A stretch of DNA of 64,000 nt from Acanthaster planci (taxonomy: Eukaryota > Echinodermata > Asteroidea > Valvatida > Acanthasteridae): contig NW_019091452.1 of NCBI RefSeq assembly GCF_001949145.1, positions 310,001-374,000 on the forward strand. The letters run 5' to 3'. The position numbers and the translations under genes are program-made. The notes beneath the pieces are model-generated. The model was not told where the DNA came from. It saw nothing but the letters and a program-made list of their open reading frames with translations, and did not search any database. Shown here in pieces: positions 37,201 through 47,707 of the stretch (position 1 is its first letter; every line of letters begins with the position of its first letter).

Positions 37201-40200
37201 CGAGTTGCAGTGAACTGAGTTGGAAAATTTCCATTCAACCACAAGTTTATTGTAAACCAAATAACTCTGAATGAGACTTCGGGTCAATGTTGAATGTAAA
37301 TTTTGATCACATTTAAAAGGTTTAATCGTGTCTCGTTGTCTTCTGTTGGACTAGAATAATTAATTGTGTTGTAGAGATCAGGTATAAATTCTGATCACTA
37401 TAGGAACATACTCATGCCATCGAATACATATTTTAGGAGCACTTGTTAAATTGAGATTTGCGTTCCTACACTAAGTTATACAATTACACCTGACTAGTTT
37501 TGGGAACAAGGACGGCATCACAATTTTGCTCATCACATTCCTCATTATGATCTTGCCTTTGGTATTTGTACCCCGACAGTTTGAGGTAGTTGTGGATGTC
37601 CTATCGAATCATCCCCCATATACACACACGCACATTTTGTGGCGAGCAAGAACTTCAAGTGGATTATGGAGAAGTTTTCAGACTTCCGAAGACTAAAATG
37701 GATTCACTATCACTCACTCAAACATGGACAAACAATTTTTAAAATCCACAAACGTGCTACTCTGAATACACATTACAGATATACATAACCTACATCGACC
37801 ACTTTATAGAATCATATAGTGTCACACCCTAACCTGCGCTTTTCAAAATTTCACGGCGGGGCAAATCATCCCCCACTTTTCCCCATCCCCAACCCTCCCC
37901 CAATGTCCAGCACAAATTTACGCCATTGGCTACAGGTACGTCTCAACCTTCAACGGATGTCCGTCCCTCAGTGACGTAACAAAATCACAGTTAATCGGCT
38001 CTTCGTGCCTTCAGAGGAAAAACGTGTTTACAGTGCCCCCGAGATATTTGCCCTCGTTCCTGATAGGTCACTCTGGGTCGATCGTTTTCAGTGTACGGTT
38101 GGTCGGTTTCTCGGTCTTAAGGTTGCTCATTTAGTCAGTCATTTTTTCTGTCGGTCTGCCGTACGGTTGTCGGCAAAATGCTTACTTTCTCCAGTGTAGT
38201 TCTCTGCCCTTAAAAGAAGATTCTGTGTCGGTGGGTTGTTTTCGTCGTTGTACACGGTAGATGTAAACATGATCCATAGGTAGGTCTCGGTAAAGAATAA
38301 AGAAGATCCGTGAAAAGTCCAGGCGTTGGAATGATCTATCTTTTGAAGTACAGTTGATTCATTGGCGCTGTTGTGGCCTCGGCCGAAGACAAAGTGTTGC
38401 CTATAGTACGTCAAATCTATGTTCAATACATCGACGAAGATGACTGTCTCAGGAGGGCTGGTAACCAGCCACAGACATTGCAGACTCAAGTGGTTACCGG
38501 AGATGGAAACACTAAGAAGGTACTGGTCGGTTAGGTTGATGTTTTGGGGACCACACAGCAATTCTGCAGTACAAAGAAATTTGATAAAGTGAATGTTAAG
38601 CTTGATGTAACGATGAATGACACAGAGGTTATGTCAGTGCTTCACCACCACAAAAAGCGATTTGCCAGTAAAACCCTAAAAGCAATTTCAAGTCCCTGCA
38701 ATTCCATAATTGGGCTATCTTAAGTTACCCAAGACACCATTCTCATAAGCTGTGGCACAGCATTCTTTGCGGAGAAACAAATTAGCTGCTCAAATGTAAA
38801 AAAAAAGTATTATAGTTGCCAGTCCCTGAAATCGTCGAGTCAACGCCTTAACCACCCTGCCCGAAAAAAACCTGATCTGCTAAATATCTACCTTTCAATG
38901 GCCTTTCTAAATTAATGAGACAAACAATACTAAACCTTCCACCTCAAAACACGGCTGAGTAATATGAGGTACATTATTTTAACAGTGATACCAAATTGCA
39001 AACCGGGTCATTGCGAAATTCCCAATTGTCCCTGCCTGTAAACACCAAAGCTTTCTCTGTTTTAGTTTCGGGAATCACTTTGAAGCATGAAAAAATTAAC
39101 AAATGTGAGAGGATTGCACCGCGAAATGGACCAATTGAGGGCGAAATTGTCCTAGCTATGACAGATTCCCTGGACGGGCGCGTCGCCACAAGCAGATTCA
39201 ACACTACCGACATATCTGGCTCTTTCCAACTAATGAAAGAGTGCTTCTGCTCAAGGCAGACTATCAAACACTAAATTTGTCCACTCCAGTGCAGTTTTGG
39301 AATGACGGGACCCACACAAAGATAAAGATTCCACGAGGACGTTCTCATCATTACCGTTTCCGTCTGCCACTGGTTGAATCTCACAAGTCATGGACGCCTG
39401 TTGGTTGAATAAATAAGCTTCTATCAGCAGATGCGATGTGGAATAGAGCTCGTCCGGGTGCCAGCTATAGAGATGCACACCTGATAAAGTTGGCTCGTGG
39501 CCGAGCCATAGGCTAAGGCTGAAGAAGGGGTCCGTTGGCTGGTACTGACAAGTTGTGCGGATCTGCCAGCCGGCCCGCGTCGTGACGTTCCAGCAGAAAA
39601 AGGCGTCCACTGGTGCTCCACCACCGGATGTGATATCGGTACCGTTCCTCGTCAGAGTTGAGACTGACACCGTTTCATTCAGTTCCACGAGAGAGATGTC
39701 GGTACACTGATATATATATTCTGAGGAGAGAAAATCATCAGTTTTAGTTTGAGACAGAAGTAAAAAAATGCCTTTGACTCCCCGAGGTAGTAGGAAAACT
39801 ATAGACCGGTCTTCTATCTTGTGATTTTTTTCTCTCCCTCTCCATGTCATAGCGGGCGGAGGATGGTGACAAGAACTCTACTATACCATTTTCAATCCTT
39901 AGGAAACATGGTATGTTTGTAAAATAAAAAATTAGGTATCAGCACAATGGCGTTGGTCCTTTGGGTTTGAAGAATGCGTCATCTTTCGGCAACTCAATGA
40001 ACTCGAAGGTGGCTGCGCAATCCGACGCTGAATGCGCACAGTCTCGAGCAATGGGGGCACTGGAAGTCAGTCGTTGTCGGCTGGCTGTCTCGCTGGTGGC
40101 GTTTTTCCCTCGTTGAGCTGCAGGTCAGAGTCTGTGTGGGCCATCGGTGCGCAGTCTTCGACAAAGAGCACTACTGGAATGAAATCGTAGCGGCACTTGG

Positions 40201-43200
40201 TTTGGGCGGTGAGGCGACGAAGGCCGAAGAGGGAGCCATCCAGAAGATACCGGATGGAGATTCCCTTCTCCGGGTCTTGGTCGACGCGGAACAGTTTGTG
40301 GTCTAAAAAGATGCTGAATAGGACCGACGCAAAGACGCAGTCTTGTTTCACACCGTTGCTGATTGCAAACTCTTCGGTCGCTTGCCGCTGGATGACCTTC
40401 TTCGGGCATCAAAGTACTGTCCAGAGAGCTTCTTTGTTGACTGTGTCGAATGCCTTGGTAAAGTCGATGAACACTGAGTTGATGGGCATGTTCTGTTGTG
40501 TACAATTCTTGTACTTGTCACACAGCAAATATCATTTCCACCGTGCTTCTGGCATGTCTAAAGCCGCACTGTGGTTCAGGGAGAATTCGCTCAGAGACGA
40601 TGGCCAGTCTGTTCAGGATGAACCTTACAGAGATTTTCCCAGCGATGGAAAGGAGCAAGATACCCTTGTAGTTGCCGCAGTCCACCCTGCTTCCCCTGTC
40701 CTTGTACAAGGAGACTATGAGGGCGTCGCGTAAGTCATCCAACAACTTCTCTTCGTCCTGGACACTCTGCCGAATGTTGTGGAGGCTTCGAAGACGTTGG
40801 GGCCTGCTTTTTTTTAGATCTCTGCAGGTATGCTGTCCATCCCTGACGCTCTGCCGGAGCTGGTCTGGTGGATCGCCTTCTTGATCTCAGTCATCGTGGG
40901 GAAAAAGTCGAGTTCCTCCACTACGGGCTGCTGTGGAATCTGGTGAAGCACGGTTGGGGGCTACGGTTGACGTGTCTAAGGGTTAAATGGGTTACGATGT
41001 GCTGGTGTGGACTGGAGAGGTGAGAAGCTCCTCTCCCACCGAAATACGCCATTACATAGCACAGCGTCTCAACATTATCTCTCCTGAGAAAATCCTACCG
41101 TCTAACTTCTTGCGCCAACCCTGTTTTCACTGAACGGCAGAGGGTGTCAGTGTGTCCCTAGCGCTATTACCAGGTGCTCCAGAGAGGTGGAGTTCGTAGG
41201 CGTTGGTGCCAGTTCGGCTAGGAGAGGGAGAACTTTGATCTCAACCCAAGTAAACCCGGTTGAGATCAAAGGGTAGATACCTGGGTAGGTAATACTCGTT
41301 AGCCTAGGTTGGCAGTCTGCCTAGAAGAGGGACCATTCTGATCACAAACCCGGGCAGTTAAAGTTCGTTAGCCTACGTTGACAGTCTATCCTCGTAGCTG
41401 TTTACAGGCGACAGCGGTCACACCCCTGGCAAAGTTAGTTTAAAGGGTATGTCAGCCCTAGCATGTGAAGACTGGTTCCAGGCAAAGCAAGCGGATGAGA
41501 TCAACAGTGGTGCCAACGGTCATGAAGGCGGTGTCAGCAAGTGCTGTGAAGTGCGTTAGAGCAAGGATGTGACACACAGTAAGTGTGTGCATCCTAGCAG
41601 TTTCCAATTGTAACGGTTCCTCGTGCTGTTTGACTAAGACTCACCAGGCCGAGAAAGTAGGACTAACCCCCTTGCAACACTCACGCACGGTCTGTTATGC
41701 AACTCACCACAAATCTGTCGTCCTGCGGCGATGGGTGGAGGCGTGGCGGAGGCAATAAATGAACACTGGCAGTTGTTTGTCACAAACTTGCACGTAGGCA
41801 GTCTTTGGGAGAGTGGTCGCTCTTCTCCTGAACTTTGAGGTTAACCGGGAGAGCTCAGCAGCACCTAGGGCAACTGGGCAGCCTCTTTAGGACAGCACTG
41901 CCCACCCTTGCATGCGGGAGGGGGTTAGAAAAGGTAATCTAAACAAATGCTTTGCCTTTCAAAGTCTGGTCAACTTACCGCAGTTGACAGACTCATCCTA
42001 CCTGCGGTCAGAACGATAACAAAGAAAGCAAAAAGAAACCGAAACTCATTATGGGAGCCTGGAATGTCAGAACACTCCTCGACCAAGCCAACACCAGCTA
42101 ACCCAAGAGAAGACCGCGCAAGTGGCTGGGGACTCAAGCGCTACTGTGTCAATATCTCTGCACTCAGCAAACCCACTTTGCCCACGAGAGATCCCTGAAG
42201 GAAAAGAGAGGCGGATTCACTTTCTTTTGGAATGGGAAACTGCAAGCTGAAGACAGGACACGGAGTAGGATTCGCCATTAGGTCAAATCTTGTGAAGAAC
42301 CTTCATGTGCTTTCAATTGGGATCAGCGAACGACTCATGAAGCTCCGTATCCACCTCAGCAAGAACAGGAACCTTACTGTCGTCAGTGTCTACGCGCCCA
42401 CAGTCTCAAGCCAAGAAAATGCCAAAAAACGGTTCTACCAGATCCTCCAAGAGGCCATCAAGACCATCCCCCAGGCGACAAGCTTTTCATCCTCGGGGAT
42501 TTCAACGCTTTCAACGAGTGGGCAGGGATTACGGTAGCTAGAAGAGACTCCTTGGGCGACATGGTGTGGGCAATGTCAACGACAACGGCCTGCTCCTCCT
42601 CAGCAAGTCTGTAGAACATGGGTTGTGCATCACCAACACCTTATTCAGGATGGTGGACAAATACAAAACCACGTGGAAGCACCCGATATCAACACTTTGT
42701 CATCGCACTCCAACTTGACATCTGGAACGTCATCAAGCCTCCTTCAACACAGCCAAGCTGAAGGATGAAGGACGAGTCCTACCTCACCAAGTTCCAACAG
42801 ACTCTTGACGAGAAATTCCAGGAGGGCCTACCCACTGACAGTGAAAGCATCGGGAAATGGTCGGCCTTCAAGACCATCGTCTGTGAGACGGCGAAATAGG
42901 CCCTAGGTGCTCGGCCCGAAAGCAAGGACTCACCAAGACTGGATTGATGAGATCGATGACAATATTCAAAACGCCCTCTCTGCTAAGAACAAAGCCTACA
43001 CCAAAAGGCAGAATGATCCCACCTCGCTGCCGAAAAGAGCAAAGCTCAAGTCCCTCCAGGCGAAGGTGCAGGATGAGCTGTGAGAGATGGTGGACAAGTG
43101 GTGGCAGGCGAAAGCTGAAGAGTCCAGATGTACGCCGACACCCATAATGCCAAGAAAATCTTCAGCTCCCTGAAGGCAGTCTATTGCCCCTGGACCTCAG

Positions 43201-46200
43201 GATGCTCACCACTGCTATCCTCGGACGGTGCAACCCAGACCAAGAACTAGGCGGGGCTACCAAAACGCTGGAAGGAACACTTCAGCACCCTGCTCAACAG
43301 ACTATCAGCATCAGCACAATATAAGAAGCATAATTCAACACAATTTATGCTTTGGCTATTAAGGTCACCACTTGAATGATCTTCATGGGCTCGTGTTCAT
43401 GATTTATGCATTAAGCACTTCAATGGAACAAAAATATGAACACGTTAGGTTGATCTATCTTTGAAAGTCGGATCTTTGCTAAAAAGTACCTCTGATTTTC
43501 ACAAATTGTTGTCCAAACGACCGCAAGATATTACTGAAAAAAGCTCCTCAGGGATCGGTGGGTACAAGTATCGCGATAAGGGAAGAAAAAATAAGCCCAA
43601 GAGCACAATGGAGACTTAGTGGTGTGCAGTTTACCTAATGCAGATCAACGGACTAGTTCAACTAATTGTGTAGTGAATTTCTGAGCATGATTTCAAAAGC
43701 ATAACAATATATGTATAAGAAGTGAATTTGGTTAACAGAGATTAAACCAAATAAATGTTGTATTATCCGAGGTCTCAGTATCCACATGTACATATGCCCC
43801 TTTCAGGAATGGAATGATTAATATTTTTATTTTGGTAAGGCTGTACGCTGAGTAGTCTTCTAATGGAAATTTCAGCTTTTGCCATGACATTTTCGGGATT
43901 TGAGTTTACCCTTTGGCTCATATATGATTGTTAATAAACCTGACAAAAATCATTCCCCAAGTCTTCATTGATCTTCACAATAACCATAGTTCATAGTTCT
44001 GTTTTAGACCTGATAAGCATAATGTAATGGTTTGGTTGGTAGGAGTCATATTGTTCTCAGTTTAACCATGCTTCATGTCGCATTTGTACGAAATTCACTC
44101 TTTAAATTGTTAGCTATATCCATGACCAAATTTGATTTTAACCACACTTCCGCCCGTTAGACAAGTCAGTTGAGAGCTTCAATATTTGTGTTCCGTGTGC
44201 TTAAAGCGCACCTGGAATAGTTTGATTTTTCATAATGACAAAAAGACGGAAGACAGCCAAAGCTAAGAGCTTGGAGAGCCAGGATGGAAGAGCTTTAAGT
44301 TAAGCTGTGTTTAAATGTACTCAAGTTTTGTTGCAATGTCTGTGAATAAACGACTCCGAAACTAAGGTAGTTTGGAGTGTTTGATTGTTATTGAATTGTT
44401 TGTAGTTTGTGTCTGACAGTACCTTGGTAAGTCCTGCAATGCCAAGAGGACTTTTGGTTTAGTGATGCAGGCCTAGTTTTGAGGGGTCTGATGAGCCAGA
44501 CGCTGTTGTTGACAAACCAAAATACGCAGGCAAATGGATACTGAGAGCTTGGAAGAATTATACTTACTCGTTACTGGCCGATCTTAAACGTGCGTTCAAG
44601 ACCGTCTTGGGAGAATGGACAGGACTAGTGCCAAAACGGCAGGCGAGGGCATTATCAGCACATATTTATTCCCCTTCATAAATGCCTTACAGCACAACAC
44701 AATATACGATGGATTCCCAACGGTTTTGTTCTAGCATACTACTTTCATTTTTTCAAACACCCCCGTCCATCTTATGGTATATTCTTTGTGTAAGTTGCCC
44801 AAAAGATTCCCCTTATGTGGACTTGGCGCGCGCTTGGCGAGCCGCGTGCACACAGACTCTTCGCCAATCAGAATCGAAACCGTTTCGTACCCAGGTGCCA
44901 TTGCGTGATTTACGCATCGAGCATTGTCATATCCCAACGGACATTATCAAGTTGGAAGTTATTGAATAGAGAGACGGTCTGAGGTATTTATGAATTGTAT
45001 TCAAAAGATCATTGCCAATACGAAAGGTAACAAATTCTTCATTCGATGTCCATTAAAAGCATTCTTCAAATATTACAGTCCTAGTAGCCTGTTTAATTGC
45101 ATAAATGTTATGAGAGGTTTCTGTGCTGCATATTTCCTTCATGAGAACTAAGAGACTACGACATGTCTGTGAATTTCTGAAGTACTGTTCATTAAAGAGT
45201 TCCATCTTCAGATTTGGGAGCAAATATGAATGTTTTATGTTTACTTTGTATGCAGTACCGCATGCAGCTAATGTGTGCTAGTTGGCACTGTGTACTGACG
45301 TATAATTCACCATTTTGGTTCCAACAATTGAGAGATGTCGCAACTCTCTCTATAAAAAGCTCTGGCCCGTGCAAGACCACGCCTCTGTATTTTTTTCATT
45401 ATTTGGTGTATGCTGATTTGGTCAATTTATACGGAGAGAAAGCAGACAAATGAGCCAAATCACTTCAGCCTTGCAAGCCACAATGAGCACATGCAGCCTC
45501 CAATATTCCCGCAACCCTGATTGCAGGCTATTCCAATGGTTAATGTCCCCAGTCTACCACTATCAAAAGAGGGGTCATCATTTGGTATTTAGGAATAGTG
45601 TTTAGTATTTTGTATTTAATAGCTGCATTAGACGTTTACGCTTGGCGAACCTGTTATTTATCTTTTGAACTGACGGCCAGTAATTACCAGCCACGAGGGA
45701 TAAAGTTATTCATAGTCAAAGAGTATTATCAATACTTCAGCCAAGTGTTGCCTTGCATAATTATGCAGCGTTCAACACCAGTGGTTTATGAATGCGTATA
45801 AACAAACGAAAAAGTCATCGTTCATTTTAGTAGTGACTCGTGGCCTCCACGACTAAGTGCAAAAACTTCGAAAGGATTAATTGTGATACTGCTATAATTA
45901 GAGGCGCCAGGATGTTGTCGGTTTTGCATAAGAAAATATCAATGTCAAGTTGAAGTTTCAGTGCCACATATGTATCAGTGGAAAATATCTATTTTCTTTA
46001 TGTTTTCCTCGTCACATAAACAGTTTTCCTGCTTTTACAAGTCCTTGGAAGCTTCTGATTCTGTACCATTTTTTCTGATCGGTTCACCGAAATCTATCTA
46101 ATGTTTTATTCCTGCACCTTATTATGTATATTTTTAACATAATTTCGTGTTGAAGTAATGTAATACTGTGTATATAACACATTTCAGAAGCTTTGTATAC

Positions 46201-47673
46201 CAATTCATTATTATGTTATCTATATCACACAGTAACAAAATCTATATTACTAATAATCAATTGGCTTTACCTGGTGCCAATTACATATAGCTGCTTAAGC
46301 ACAAGATTTTCTTACGCTCGAGACAACCTTGCTTGATAAATCAGACAAGCAGCCAAAACTCCATCTGATGTATACTGGTTTGGAATGGTATTTAGCTGCC
46401 TTTTGGTTAGCATGACAATCACATAGAATTTGAGCTGGTAACCTTTGATTTTTGTACGCAAGGTTTTTTTGCGCTTAAACAGATTTTTTACTTAAGCAGC
46501 TCTAGAAATTGACCCTAGTGTGATTGGAAGATTATTATCCCTATAAAGTAATTCTAAAGGGAGTCTGTGTCACTAATTTTCTCTTCATTCATGTTGGCCT
46601 ATTCAAATATCTCAATATTATGCTATTTCAAAAAACTAATATTAGCCATGCCTGATTCGACATTTTGTTCTTTATCCAGAATATCTTTGGGAATAATAAA
46701 GTATTATACAGTAAAACTATATAACATGAGGTCAGGGGGCCATGGTTCAGTCACAGGGCGGATACAATGAGTGCCTCATCAGTGTTCATGAAGTCAGTGC
46801 AGCAACGGTATAAGCATCACCTAGTGTAATAATGTATATTTTAGCTTCATGTGTTGTATTTTGACGCACTCAGCTGAAAGTAAGATACTCCCTTTTTATA
46901 CTGTATAATGAAACCTAGAATCAATCAATGTCTACCATGTGATCGTTTCAATGTATCTATCTGTTTTTCATGGGCGTCACAAATGAACACGGAATTGCTT
47001 GAGCGCTGCAGCGCTGCCTGCCCACGCTTGCATATTCCTCCTGGAATTTAACTTTTTGCCGTATTGGGCCAAACCCAATGTCGATGCATTGTGGCACTTG
47101 TGACACCCTAGATGCTTGCAATCAATACGGCCAAAAAGAAAGTGCGTGTGGCCAAGCCACAAGTGCTTCTACGAACTGGTAAAAATGGTGGTAATTTATT
47201 TATTCAGATAACACCGCTGCTTCGTGTGCTCTATTTCAGCACTCAGAAAGCGCATGCACGCACAACTTTCCATAGATGATTTACCATCATCATTCTGTGT
47301 GGGCGGGAAGCATTGACCCAATTTCTATCCGATGATACAATCAGAGCTCAAAGATGTCAGTGTTCCCCAGGGCCTTCTTCGTAACTGCATGTGACGTCAC
47401 ATTGCAATAACAGGTGTGAGTACCTCTACATTTTTATCCACCAATATCTGGAACATACAATACATTACACGTGAGAAGTCATCTGCCTAATCGACATGAA
47501 AATGCAAAGAAACACACACAACTTTTCATAATAAAAGGCATTTTTTACTTCGCCAAGTGCACATGTTTTTATTTCTTATTTATTGATTTTTCATTTTCTT
47601 TTCTTTTATTGTTTTGTTGTTGTTGTTTTGTTTGTTTTTTGTTTGTTCGTTTTTTGTTTTGTTTTTTGTTGTT

Positions 47674-47707
<34 letters not shown>

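Larger units (their letters stand above)
41000..43330 (+). mobile_element. Decayed LINE, 5' region and AP-endonuclease half, opposite orientation
   Basis: The plus strand encodes GAWNVRTLLDQANTS (42056-42100), GGFTFFWNGKLQ, GVGFAIRSNLVKNLH (42262-42306), ERLMKLRIHLSKNRN, VVSVYAPT and FILGDFNAFNEWAG (about 42486-42530), landmarks of LINE apurinic endonucleases. The linker WIDEIDDNIQNALSAKNKAY and finally WKEHFSTLLNRLSAS (about 43270-43317) follow. The endonuclease active-site asparagine string GDFNA is visible, but many frameshifts and stops are present. 41000-41940 is read as the 5' untranslated region. Confidence 0.8.

Noticed and set aside
40197-40733. 178-codon plus-strand frame
   Set aside because: It is the antisense of the LINE reverse transcriptase; the minus strand carries the real motifs.
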